From Rhabditophanes sp. KR3021 (Eukaryota; Nematoda; Chromadorea; Rhabditida; Alloionematidae), in assembly GCA_963281155.1 (NCBI GenBank), contig CAUJLY010000003.1:5270001-5334000 (forward strand): DNA of 64,000 nucleotides, read 5' to 3'. The notes below the pieces were generated by a model. It searched no databases, had not been told where the DNA came from, and saw only the letters and a program-made list of their open reading frames with translations. The translations under genes and the position numbers were made by a program. Of the stretch, positions 20,391 through 37,700 are shown one piece after another (the first letter of the stretch is position 1; each line of letters starts with the position of its first letter).

Positions 20391-21713
20391 TTATTGGAGA
20401 ACAAGCCCAACCTTTTCAGCAGAGATGTTTGGGCACTTCCAGTTGTAAAGGTAATAATGGAGGTTCCCATCGCCGATGCCAAATTTCAGTTCCTTCAGCA
20501 AATCTTCTGAGTTTTCCATTAGATTGAGGGAGTTGAAAACGTCGAAATTGTTGTCCCTAGCAAGAATTAGAGCATCCTTAAGAAGGTCAGACAAGGAAAC
20601 ACTTGTAGCGACGTTATAGAATGAGTAAGCAGCCTTGATGAACTTGTGCTTGGGATGTGAAACAATAGTTGAGGGGAGATTGTAGAAGGAGAGTAAATCG
20701 GTTACTTCGCCATTTTCGTCAACAACTACATGGCAATAGACGACATCATCGACATTTGTAAAAAAATGTTTAAATTCGTCTTCCTTGAACTCAGGGGCAA
20801 TGTCAAATTTCTTGAGATAGTTCACAATTAATTTAAAGGCTGAGGGAACATGCTTATCTTCCATCTTCACCAGGCCTTTAGTTAACGTCTTTTCCGGTAG
20901 TTTGTACAGCTTGGTAGTTCTTTGCATAGTCGAATTCCTAGGAAGAACAGAAAAGCCGACGTCGATTAATTTTTTTGGATTAAGAGAACGATGCCAGTAT
21001 CTGCAGACTGCAATTGGTTTGGGAATGACAATTCCGGCTGTAAAAGCAGCTTGGAAAACTCCAGTTAAATTGACTCTTCTTGTGATCTCTCTAATCAAAA
21101 CAGGAGCAACTCTCTTAGCTCTCAGGCCCTTGTGAACGCACAGAAAGTTAATTTCCACCATTGGATTTGTCTTGTCGTAAGTGCGAATGTCCATTGGGAT
21201 AGCTGAAATAAAAGCAAGGAGCTTCTTATTCTTGCCATTTCGGACACCACAATGCCAAGGTTTGAGCCAGCCAGGAGGCATCAAAGCCCATCTCAAAAAC
21301 TCCGGGGAATAATCGAAGCGGAACATTGCATCGTCATCTTCGACGTAGTTTTCCGATAGCAAAGTGTATACTTCTTTCAGTTCCCCATCATCAGTGAGGT
21401 CAATGTCAGACCATTCGAAGTTTGCAGGCAACGTATATGGTTGCTGTCTAATTTCAGAGATCGGAACATGAGCGTCGATAAAGGTGTTCTCCGTAACTTC
21501 CTCATCTACAATTGCCATTAATCATTAAACTCAAAATTCAGACTTACCAATTGATGGCACAGGCTGAGTTTTCCAAAACTCGTAAGTGTGGTTTTTAGCT
21601 TGCTCCATGTCTCTTATCCCAGAACCATCTGCTTGTTGGTTCAAAAGTTGTTCCGGATCAATGCCACTATCTTTTAACTTCTGGATTGCATCAGCAATTT
21701 GTTTTGGATCCAT
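20391..21713 (-). CDS. nmt-1: Glycylpeptide N-tetradecanoyltransferase (N-myristoyltransferase)
   Basis: Two exons, 21713-21548 and 21505-20391, with a 42 bp intron; 426 residues. The enzyme attaches myristate to N-terminal glycine in the cytosol and at ribosomes. Typical segments are present: [10 protein letters not shown] near the start, [14 protein letters not shown], the NMT signature [38 protein letters not shown], and [15 protein letters not shown] near the C terminus. The extreme C terminus, which supplies the catalytic carboxylate in characterised enzymes, here ends KVGLVLQ. The N-terminal lysine-rich block of vertebrate enzymes is short or absent. One potential substrate lies in this window, the NDUFB7 gene at 56271 with an MG start. 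Confidence 0.93.
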
Positions 21714-22295
21714 GATAAAGTCCTACAAAAAAGACGTATAAATTAGCTTAATTAATTTAATGGCAAAAATAAGCAGGCATTCGCTTTCGAAATATAAATT
21801 AAACGATATTTAGATTAATAGGGAACAACATTTTTGATGCATTTGTCTATAATTGTTCGTGTCGAGATACACCAGGCGAAATAGAAATTGACAAATTAAC
21901 ATCGTTACAAAAAGCTTAACGAACAGCTTTACAAAAAGCACTACCAAAAGTAAAGCAAAAAAGTAATAAAGGCAATTGATAAGGAAAAATATTAATTAAA
22001 AATGGCAAAAATCGTCCCTACGTTAGTGCTTATCAGTCTTATCTAAATACTAGGAGCTATTGGTGGCACGCTTTATAAGTATTTACTAATATCAAAATCT
22101 TTAAACTATCATCAAACTCTAGATGGGCCAACCTTTTTCTGTTGCTAAGTGTCATGAAAAGTGTGTGTAACAATTAGAACCTTATCTGTTTTTTATCAAA
22201 CACCGCACGATTTTTGTGTATTACCTTGTTCTTTGAGCCAACGAAAAATATATACTTTTAACGGTCGTGTTACTTAAAATTAATAGAGACATACG
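21714..22295. other. Intergenic, divergent between NMT and tetraspanin
   Basis: About 580 bp holding two divergent promoters. At 22002 an ATG opens a hydrophobic reading (MAKIVPTLVLISLI), meets a stop, and continues in frame as ILGAIGGTLYKYL. It resembles a broken micro-membrane-protein, but I cannot support it as a gene. No RNA gene is seen. Confidence 0.4.
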
Positions 22296-23022
22296 ATGAT
22301 GACTATTAATTCTGATCTCAATAGATTTACATCAATCCAAAATTACTTTTCTTCTGTCAATTTTTTATATATTGTAAGTTGTAACTTATTTGGCATTTAT
22401 TTTAATGCAAAAATACATATTTTAGGTGGTATCAATAATCCTTATCGCATTTGGAAACTATGTCAGAACCTACACTTATCCGTTTGTAACCAATACTGTG
22501 TATGGACTCATATTTTGTGGGATTCTTCTGTGTATAGCGTCAGTTTTGGGGTTTGTGTCTGCCACGAAGCAAAACCATGCCGGATTAGTCTTTTACATGA
22601 TCTTATTATCGATAGTTTTCTTTACCCAGCTTTTAGTTTCTATTAATTGTATTGGCAATGCTGACATATTGGACCTAAGAGATGGGGTAAAAAGGCAATG
22701 GAACGCCTCGGACGACGAACAAATTTGGTTGTTTGAAAGTAGTTTCGACTGCTGTGGTCTAACCTCAACAATGGACATGGCTGTTAACTGTACTAAATTA
22801 AGATGTTCCAAGAATAAAGATTGCGATCCTTGTCTTAATGTTATCAGCACCAAGATTATCGAAATTTTACTACTAGCTGCAGCCGTATCAATAGCCACTT
22901 CTATTTTCAATTGGATTGGAATCTTCGGCGGTTACAAATTTAAGCAAGCTTTAAACGAATATTGGGAAGATCAAATTAGTATTAGTGGCGAAGAAAGTGA
23001 CAGTGAATATTATTACGAATAA
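22296..23022 (+). CDS. Tetraspanin
   Basis: Two exons, 22296-22373 and 22426-23022; 224 residues, 52 bp intron. Four membrane helices are clear: FLYIVVSIILIAFGNYV across the exon join, GLIFCGILLCIASVLGFV, LVFYMILLSIVFFTQLLV and EILLLAAAVSIATSIFNWIG. The large extracellular loop has the diagnostic CCG (SSFDCCGLTST) and two further paired cysteines (KLRCSKNKDCDPC). The start is compact: about 23 residues precede helix 1. Tetraspanins organise receptors and integrins in membrane microdomains. The acidic C-terminal tail ends in SEYYYE, possibly a sorting signal. CMC2 follows 195 bp downstream on the same strand. Confidence 0.88.
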
Positions 23023-23217
23023 ATTGCACTCACTCGAATTCGTTAAATGTAGTATTTATTAAGAAGACGCACTTGTACCAGTCTTCGTCTCTCCCACCAC
23101 GACCTTGTTACTTATTGAAATTTGTTTTATTATCAACTAATTTGTTTTGCAAATTGTTTATCCTACACCATTGTCTCTATCATAATTCTATAAATAAACT
23201 TAAATTTCATTTAGACC

Positions 23218-23650
23218 ATGTTGCCTGATTTATCTCCTCATCTTCACACAGATGAATGTAACCAGTTAATAGCTTTTCTCCAAAACTGTCACAAGGAACA
23301 TTCGTTGGGCAAGATGTGGGGTAAATGTACTTTTTGGGATGAGGCGGTTTGGCAATGCACAAAGAAGGAGCGTATTTGGAGAAGGTAGGTTTTTTGAAGT
23401 TTATTTAAGACTTCATATCAAAGTTTGTTTAATACTTTATATTGCATTTTATTTAAACGTTGATATTCAAGTTTATTGTTTATTTATTTAACTTTGCTTT
23501 AATTGACTTTTCAGAAATAACAATCCAAAGTATGGCAAACACCGTGTTGAGTTAAAGACATTGCCAGAAGCATACTATACACCCGTTCTCATCAAATTAA
23601 AGGAAGAAGGCAAACTCCGCTTTGAAACAAATAATGGTTGCAAATTGTAA
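23218..23650 (+). CDS. CMC2-like cytochrome c oxidase assembly protein, twin CX9C
   Basis: Two exons, 23218-23384 and 23515-23650; 100 residues. The start is the family hallmark MLPDLSPHLHTDECNQLI. The twin CX9C motif is complete: C-x9-C in CNQLIAFLQNC and CTFWDEAVWQC, the fold imported and oxidised by MIA40 in the mitochondrial intermembrane space. CMC2 helps assemble cytochrome c oxidase. A TTTCATTTAG acceptor stands three bases before the ATG and the tetraspanin gene ends 195 bp upstream, so this is likely a trans-spliced downstream operon gene. The 130 bp intron is longer than usual here. Confidence 0.88.
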
Positions 23651-23673
23651 ATGCGTTTTTATTAATAATTGTA

Positions 23674-23850
23674 GAATTTTGTTGTTAGGAATAAAGACTG
23701 CTTTAATTTGGTGCCTTACTTTTATTTGTAGTAATTAAAGAATTTTGCTGTAGGAATAAAGACTGCTTTAATTTGGTGTCTTACTTTTATTAAGGATAAT
23801 TAACGAATTCCGTTGTTAAGAATGAAAGTTACTTTAATTTTGTTGGTAGG
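23674..23850. repeat. Tandem repeat, about 65 bp x 2.7, in the CMC2 3' region
   Basis: Three head-to-tail copies start at 23674, 23740 and 23805 with GAATT; units are 66 and 65 bp and the third is partial and more diverged. Copies 1 and 2 each contain GGAATAAAGACTGCTTTAAT, so the polyadenylation signal AATAAA is duplicated. Confidence 0.85.
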
Positions 23851-24058
23851 AAAGAAAATCCCTTTTTTGTGTTATTCCTTATTTTATTAACATTTTTTAA
23901 TAAAGAATTGAAAACGAAATTTATTAAAAAAACAGTTAAACGGAAAATTATTTGTTTTATAATTACAATTAGATCATGAGTATAGGAAATCCTACGAATA
24001 AACTTATATACATTAGGTTTTGAACAAATAAATATTAAAAAGGAGTAATGGTTCTGAA

Positions 24059-28729
<4,671 letters not shown>

Positions 28730-31700
28730 ATGGCTGATCATTACCCACCCGAGCCAAATCTTGATGTTCCTGCACCGCCAGCTGACATCCGAGTCCTTGA
28801 AACGACTGAAGACATCCAAAACAGACGTCAGGAAGTCCTCCAACATTACAGTCAATTTCAAGAATTCGCCAAAGACAAAAAAAGGAAACTGGAAGAGAAC
28901 CGCCAACACATGTATTTTATGCGTGATGGCCATGAACTGGAAATATTCATCCTGGAAAAACTACAAACTTCAATGGAAGAGTCCTGGAAAGACCCCACCA
29001 ACCTTCAAGCTAAAATCCAAAAGCACGAAGCCTTTGTGGCCGAGGTCACAGCTCACTCCAACGCCATCACTAAATTGGACAAGACTGGCCATGACATGAT
29101 TCAGAATAATCATTATAAATCCGATGAGATCAGAATTAGATTGAGAGAATTACACGAACTTTGGGACAAGCTTTTCTTTAAACTTAATGAAAAGGGAGTC
29201 AAGTTGCAGCAGGCACTCAAATTGTTGCAATTTATGAGACAAAGTGATGAGGTTCTTCACTGGATTTCTGACAAAACTAATTATATCGTAAGTTGAGAGT
29301 TTTTGGATAAATATTGACTGAATTATTGCAGGAACAAAGTGACTTTGGTGTTGATTTAGAGCATGTTGAGGCTCTTCAAAGAAAGTTCGATGAATTTTTA
29401 AAGGAATTAGGAAAGTTTATTGATTTCAAAAATGAAATACAACAAATATGGATGCTTTAATCATCAATTAGTCTTTGTTTGGTGGTTGTTTACACTGACC
29501 AAAATATTTGAAAACCACCCAACGATTTTTACATTAATATTAATTTTTACCAATTTTAGAAAATCACCATTACAGAATTACTGATGTAAATCAAGCTGTG
29601 GACAGACTTGTCGATGAAGGTCACCCTGAAGTCGAACAAATCTTCCGCAAAAGAGATGAAGTCAATGATGCCTGGCATAAACTTAACACTCTTGCTGCCA
29701 CCAGAAGAGAAGGTCTCTTTGGAGCCCATCAAGTCCAAGTTTTCAACAAAGATATTGTTGAGACTATTGGATGGATGTCTGAAAAGGAAGTTACCTTGAA
29801 TGATCTTGGGAGAATTATTGCTGGACCTGATCTCAATCAAGATCAACAAAGAGACAATACTCTCACTTACCATGGAAATTCTTTAACTTTGGTCGAGTCC
29901 CTACAAAGAAAGCTAGAAGGAACCGAGAGAGACCTCAATGCCCTCGAATCCAAAATGGAGCAATTGAGAAGAGAAGCCGAAAGACTCATCCAAACTCACC
30001 CTGACAGGACTGCTGTTATCGAGGAGAAGATGGACGAGGCTTCCAACAGATGGAATGCTCTCAAACTTCTTGCCCAACAAAGAAAGGAGGAATTAGATAG
30101 AAGTTACAATCTCCAAAAGTATCTTGCTGATTACAGAGACTTGCTTCTTTGGATCGGCGACATGCGGAGCATAATCAGCTCTACCGAACTTGCTTCTGAC
30201 GTACAGGTAAATAGTCATCCAATAATGTAAACTTTATTTGGTTATTTAGGGAGCTGAGGCTTTGCTTGAATTACATCAAGAGCATAAGGGAGAGATTGAT
30301 GCGAGAGGTAAGTTAAGCTCTTCCCCAAAGATACCCTAATTAAAAGATATGATCACAGAAGTAGTTTAGTTGAAAAAATATTAAGTTATAAAACAGAACT
30401 CAAACATTTATTAAATAAAATAGCTCCCTCTTCATTCTTTGAGCTTAAAAGGGAACATTTGCCAGCGTCAAGAATGCCTTGAAAGAAGAACTTACTTCAT
30501 CATTTTTCTCTAGGAACATTAAAGAGACTATTTTATAAAAGGGCTTTCCTGAGACACTATTTGTTACTCCCTCGCTGCAGTAGACAATAAGAATTGCCTC
30601 GACATTCTCGGCATACGTCTTTTTAAGAACTTAAATTTAACTGCCCTGTCATAATCAACCAAGTGCATAACCATTCTTTTGCTAAATTGTGTACTTTCAC
30701 CTGCATATAAAACATGCTTCCTCGCAACTTCGGCATCTTTAATTCTTACTTTTTAATGAATGGATGGATGAATAAATATGCATCGCAACTTTTTCTAGTC
30801 ACACCAGATTGTTGCATCTCATTCGTGATGTCAGCACTAGTCTTTCTGTTGAAGCCTGTGCTTTTTTAAAGAGACCTTTACAATGTCTACATTTAACATG
30901 GCTGTTAAGACTCTTTTGTTCGAAAAGATCTTTCAACTCCAATCATTGATAGTCTGTTTTATTTTTGTGTATTTTTCATTAAAAGTAACAGAAATAGGCT
31001 TCCAATAGTTTTCTTAAGACCTTTCAAAAGAAAATAGTGTAATATTTATTTTAGCATAAAATATGATATGAGAAATGTTAATTCGATAAGATTGGATCCT
31101 TCTTGTATCATAAAGGATGAATGACTCTGGTTAGAAATGGAATGAGTAATAGGGTGTCGGGAGATCTTTTGGCAGAGCATTTCATAATAAGAGTTAGCTA
31201 AGAAAAGCTAGGAGGTATTTATTTGAAACTGCCGGCAGAACTGTGGTTCTTTACTAAGAACATACATAATTACTAATTACTAAATATATAAAGCACATTC
31301 AATGCATTAATATTAATTAACACTTTAATTACTGTTTAAGAAGACAACTTTGCTCTTACTAAAGATGCTGGAGAGAAGATTATTTCGGACCGTATTCCAG
31401 AAAGTGCTGACGTTCAAGACAAATTAAATCACTTGATGAATGAGAAGGAATCTCTGAGAGCTCTTTGGGAAGAAAAGAGAGCGTTGTTTGAACAATGCAT
31501 GGATCTTCAATTACTTCAAAGAGACATCGAACAGGCTGAGAACTGGATGGCTAAGCAAGAAGCTTTCCTAAACAACAAAGACGTTGGACAATCCTTAGAT
31601 GATGTTGAAGCTTTGTTGAAAAATCATCTTGATTTCGAGAAATCCTTGGCTGCTCAATCTGAGAAGATTACGGCTTTGGATGACTTTGCAACCAAATTGA

Positions 31701-34700
31701 TTAGTAAGTTTTGTAACCGCTAAATTTGAACATTATTAATGATTAAGACGTTAAAACAAAAAATATAGTTAAAGACAAACACAAAACATGTACATTAATG
31801 ATGAATTTTAGGAGGAGGCCATTACGCTGCTAATGATGTTACCAACCGCAGAGAGACTCTCCTGGCTAGAAGAAAGCAATTGCTGGACAAAGCTGCTGCC
31901 AGAAGGGCTAATCTCGATGACAGTATTCGTCTCCATCAATTCGATCGCGATGTCAATGAAATGGAAGCGTGGTGTATTGAGAAAATTAAGATCGCCAAAG
32001 ATGGTTCTTACCTTGATTCCACAAACATTAGAGGCAAACTCCAAAAGCATATCCAAATGGAGCAGCAAATCAAAGCTAACAGATCCCGTCTCGAAGACAT
32101 CAACGCTACAGGAGAAGAACTAATCAGAAACAACCATTACGACAAAGTTCAAATCGGGCAGAGACTGAAGGAAGTCGATACTCTCTGGAATGAGTTGATT
32201 GATGCTACAGCTGAGAAAGGCAAGCTGCTCAAGTTAGCTAATGACGAGGAACAATTCAAGAGAAATCTGGAAGATTGTGAACTTTGGATATCCGAACTTG
32301 AGGGAGCTTTGTCAAGTGAAGATTACGGCAAAGATTTAGTCGGAGTTCAGAACTTGTTGAAGAAGACTGCTTTGATTGAAAGTGATTATAATGCTCACAC
32401 TGATCGCGTTGATGGCATTAGAAACCAAGCCGCTAATTTTGAGGAGATCAAGCACTTCAATGCTCCAATTATTGTCAAGAAACAACAAGCTTTGCAGTCT
32501 CGCTTTGATGCTATGAAGGATCCTCTCGAACGTAGGAAGAACAAGTTGGCCGAATCTTTGTTGGGAACTCAACTTTACAGAGACATCGAAGATGAACTTG
32601 CATTCTTGAAGGACAAAGAACAAATAGCCTCAAACACAAACAGAGGTCGTGACTTGATCGGAGTTCAAAATTTGATCAAGAAGCAAAGTGCTTTAATTGC
32701 TGAAATTAACAACCACGAACCCCAAGTAGAAAAGGTCATTGAAAGAGCAGAAAAGATGGTCGAAGATGGACATTTCCTTTCTATCAATATCCGCGAGAAA
32801 GTTGCCATCTTAAAGGATACCCTCAAGAGTTTGAAATCCAAGGCTGACAAGAGGATGCAAGATTTAAATGATTCTCTCCAAGCTCACCAATACCTTGCTG
32901 ACGCCACTGAATGTGAATCGCAATTGAAGTTAAAGGAAGAAATCCTAAACTCCACTCAAATGCCCCAAAATGAAGATTCAGCTGAGTGTATGCTCAAAAA
33001 ACAAAGAGCTTTGACTTCTGATCTGGATGCTTTCAAGGCTACCATTGAAGGACTTGCCAAGCAAGCTCAAAAGTGCAAGTATTCAGAAGAACCAGCAGGC
33101 CATTTAGGCAGAGAATGCGTTATGGCTTTGTATGATTATACTGAGAAATCACCAAGAGAGGTTTCTATTAAGAAGGGAGATGTTTTGACTCTTTTGAATT
33201 GTAACAATCCAGTTTGGTGGAAAGTAGAAGTCAATGACAGACAAGGCTTTGTTCCAGGTGATTATTCCCCTTTAATATCCTTAGCTAATTTCTTTTATTT
33301 TAGGTAATTCACCAAACACAATTAAAAAAGTTTATGATAAAATGAACAATCACAAAATATAAAAACACAAGCAATTAGAGTTTGGTATCGACAATTTCTT
33401 TGTATCGAAGACCATTCTAGCTAAGATAGCTCCAATTGCACAGGCGTTGACTGAGTTGAGAATATAGGTTTCTTTCATGGAGCACTTATCATGATAGTTG
33501 CTATATCCTTAGAGGGGAATATAAACTAATTAAAAACACGTGTAAAGGGAAGACGGTTTTATTAATTCCTTGAACGTCAAGATGGATACAATAGGTTAGA
33601 ATATTACGTATGCCCCCTCCTTATAACGTGTCAAACGCTGATGCTATGAAACATAATGAGTAAAATATGCATAGAGTAAATACAATTACGCAAATAAATG
33701 TAGGAATATGGGAAAAGTCATGGCTTGCTCAATTTATTTGGGAAGAAAAATATCCCTATAAGATTGGCTATTGAAAGCGTTTAAAATAGTATGTCTTGTT
33801 ATGTCTAAAGATGACAAAATCTTTACTTAATATTAAAACTATTGTCATGACATCAAATAGCGTTTAGTTAAGGGTTAAATTTTCAAATAAACATTTAAGC
33901 ATATCAATTAATAAACTTTTGACAATTTAGCTACCTATGTTAAGAAACTTGAACCAGGAAGTAATCATTACCAACAAGCTATGGCTGCTTCTCAAGCGAA
34001 CTCCATAAATTCCAAGCAACATGCTATTGAAGATCAATACCAAAAGTTGATTCATTTGGCTGATGCTAGAAGAAGGAAGTTAGACGAAGCTTGCAAAGGG
34101 TACGCTTTGTTGCGTGAAGCTAACGATCTTGCTGAATGGATTAAGTCCAGAGAAGCTGTTGCCACTGAAAGCGAAATCGGAGTTGATCTTGAGCATGTCG
34201 AGGTTCTTCAAAAGAAGTTCGATGACTTTAAGACTGACTTGAAGGCTAATGAAACTAGACTGCAAGAAATGAATAACATCGCTACTACATTATCTCAAAC
34301 TGGCCACACCGAGACTGCTGTCAGAATTAGACAGCAAATTGATGACTTGAATCAACGATGGAAGGCACTGGAACAGAAGGCTGTCCAGAGAGAGGCCCAA
34401 CTTGAGTCTGCCCATGAAGTTGAAAAATACAAGTTTGAAGTTACTGACTACATTAGTTTCATCGAACAAAAGGACAAAGATTTGGATAGTGAAGATGTTG
34501 GAGTTGATTTGAGATCAGTTCAAACTTTGAAGAAGAAGCACGAGGGAGTTGAAAGAGATCTAGCTGCTTTGTCAGACAAAATTAAGACTTTGGATGAAAA
34601 GGCCAACAGATTGAGACAAACTCACCCTGAGGCTGCTGAACAAATTTATGACCTCCAAAAGGAAATTAATGCCCAATGGACTAGACTTACCCAAAAAGCC

Positions 34701-37700
34701 AACAACAGAAAGGAGAAGCTGTTGGATTCTTATGACTACCAAAGATACTTGTCTGATTTCAGAGACATTATGCAATGGATTTCCGGAATGAACCAACTAG
34801 TTACTTCAAGTGAACTCGCTTCCGACGTAACGGGGGCAGAGGCTCTTCTCGAGAGACATCAAGAATACAAGACTGAAATGGATTCTCGTGCAGCCACCTT
34901 CAATGCTTTCGAGCAATTCGGCGATCAATTAATTGACAAAAAGCATTACGCCTCCGAACATGTTGGCAAGCACAAGAATGAAGCTATTGATGCCAAGGAA
35001 AGACTTTACGATGCCTGGATCAACAGACGCGGTCTTTTGGATCAAAACCTCGAACTGCAACTCTTTAACAGAGATGTCGAGCAATGCTCTATTTGGATGG
35101 ATGCTCGTGAAGCTTTCCTCAACCAGGAGGATGAGGGAAATGTGGAGTCTTTGATTAAGAAACACGAAGACTTCGATAAGGCTATTGCTACTCAACAAGA
35201 CAAGATTAATAACTTGAATAGATTTGCTGACAAATTGATGAAGGATAACCATTACGCTAAGGCCGATGCTGATGACAAGAGGAAGGAAATTCTTTCTAGA
35301 TGGGAGAATCTCAAGGATGCTCTTATTCAGAAACGCCACAAACTTAGAGAAAACCAATCTCTTCAACAATTCAGCAGAGATGCTGATGATATTGAAAACT
35401 ATATTGCCGAAAAATTCCAAATTGCTCAGGAAGAAACCTTCAGAGACAGCAGCAATGTTCACCAAAAGACTCAACAACAAGAAAAGTTCGCTAGTGAATT
35501 GGCTGCCAATGCCGATCGTATCCAGACCTTGATTTCAGCAGGACAAAATTTGATTAATTCTTCAAAGTGCGGTGATGTAGCCGGAGAAGAAGCCGTATCT
35601 CAAAGATTGAAGAGCCTCAATGATCAATGGGAGCTGTTGGTTCGTACTACTACTGAAAAAAGTCACCGCCTCCAAGAAGCCAATCGCCAACAAAGTTTCA
35701 TGGCAACCATCAGAGATCTTGATTTCTGGCAGAATGAAATCGAAACTTTACTTTGTAAGTAAAAAATGTTCAATGAGACAAAATTTTAAATACAAATACG
35801 ACTTAAAGAAGAGTAGATTTTGTTTAGAGCAATCTCACAGATTCTCTTGATAGTTTCAGGATGCTTTAAGTACATAATACAATTAGATTGGTCAGAACCA
35901 TCAACATTCGTTTAAACAGTTCTCATGTCATGGATGATTAAATACTCCAATCCGAGAGCCTGGTTGATATGAAAACCATTAAGTGATACACCAACTATCT
36001 TCCTGTCTTCTTTCCAAATACTTCTGAATCGACGTTCTTTTTGATTTAAAGGAGTAAATATTACCATTTTGCGTTTAGTTTCATTGGTATGGTCTCTAAA
36101 TCTAATTTTCATACTGCCACAAATACCGACGTAGAACATCAACTTCTTTAATTTAAAAAGAGAGAGTGCTTAAGTATTGCTTCAGTTTAGGAAGAGTCTT
36201 TAAATCAACAGCGACATCCAATAAGACATAGACGGTATGCTTTTTCTTAACAGTTCTTCTAGCAGGGGCCTTTTTGAGTCTCTTCGTGACATTTTTCATC
36301 AATTCATCATCAAATAGCATCTTTTTCTTTTATATTCTTTTAGCTGACTGCAGGTTTGTCTTTTACAGTGAAGTGTCAGCATTTGAAAACAATCACCCCT
36401 ATATTTGCAACCTTTAGGGCACTTGTGTTTCACACCATTGTGATCATAAAAAATGTTGAATTTGCCTGTAATCTATGCTCATCCAACAGTCAAATACGAC
36501 TTCTTTTCCCAAATGTCTTTCCAATTGAGGCATTCTAACCTAAATTGATTAAACGAAGTTGCTTATGAATTTGTTTAAAAACATATATTTATTAATTAAT
36601 CTAATTCTCTGTTTTGCAGCATCAACTGATCTTGGACGTGACTTAGCTTCAATTGAAAATTTGTTGAAGAAACATCAACTGTTGCAAGCTGATATTGATG
36701 GACATGAAAGTAAAATTCAAAACATGAACAAACAAGCCGATTCACTTCTACAAGCTGACCAATTCGACAATGACAAGATCAACTTGAAGAGACGTGGAAT
36801 CAACGACAGATACAAGAATATCAAGGAAATGGCTGACAAGAGACGTCACCAATTGAATCAAGCTCATGCTCAACATCAACTCTTGAGAGATATTGAAGAG
36901 GAAATGAGCTACGTCAAGGAAAAACAACTTTTGTTCAGCTCAGATGACTACGGCAGAGACTTGACTGGTGTCATTAATTTGAAGAGAAAACTAAAGCGCA
37001 TCGACAACGAACTCGAATCTCACTCTGCCCAGCTAAAGATGATCCAAGAAAAAGGAATTCAATTGCACCGTGGAGGAGAGTATGTCTCACCCGCAATTCA
37101 AGAACAAGTTTCCCAAAGAATGGCTAGCTTGGCTAGTAATTGGGAAAACATTAACAAACTCAAGCAAACGAGAGAAAAGAAATTATCTGAGTCTGAGGAT
37201 TACCAAAGTTTCATCATGAAGTTAGAAGAAGAAGAAGCTTTCCTTAATGAGAAAGAACAAATTTTGTCTAGTGACAATCATGGAAATAACATGGCGTCCG
37301 TCCAAGGACTTTTGAAGAAACATACCAACTTTACAGCAGATTTGGTTGTTCACGAGGGCAGAGTTAATGATATTGCCAAGCAGGCTCAGGATCTTATTGA
37401 TGCTGGAAATCACAATGCTCCTGAAATTCGCAAGAAGGTCGAACACCTTATAAATCACTTCGGCAAAATCAAGGAATTGTCTGTTGATCGTGGCAAGAAG
37501 TTGCGTGATAGTTCAGCTTACCGTCAATTCCTCTGGAAATGCGATGTTGTTGAATCTTGGATTTCATCCAAAGAAGACTTGGTTAAGACTGCTGATTATG
37601 GGCGTGATTTATCTGGTGTTCAAAACTTACTTGCTAAACAAGAAGCTTTCGACACTGGATTAAATGCCTTCGAGCATGAAGGAATTCAAAAGATCACTGA

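Noticed and set aside
29332..29459. Exon 2 of spectrin read through to TAA
   Set aside because: Would truncate spectrin in repeat 2; homology resumes exactly at 29560 if the GA donor is used.
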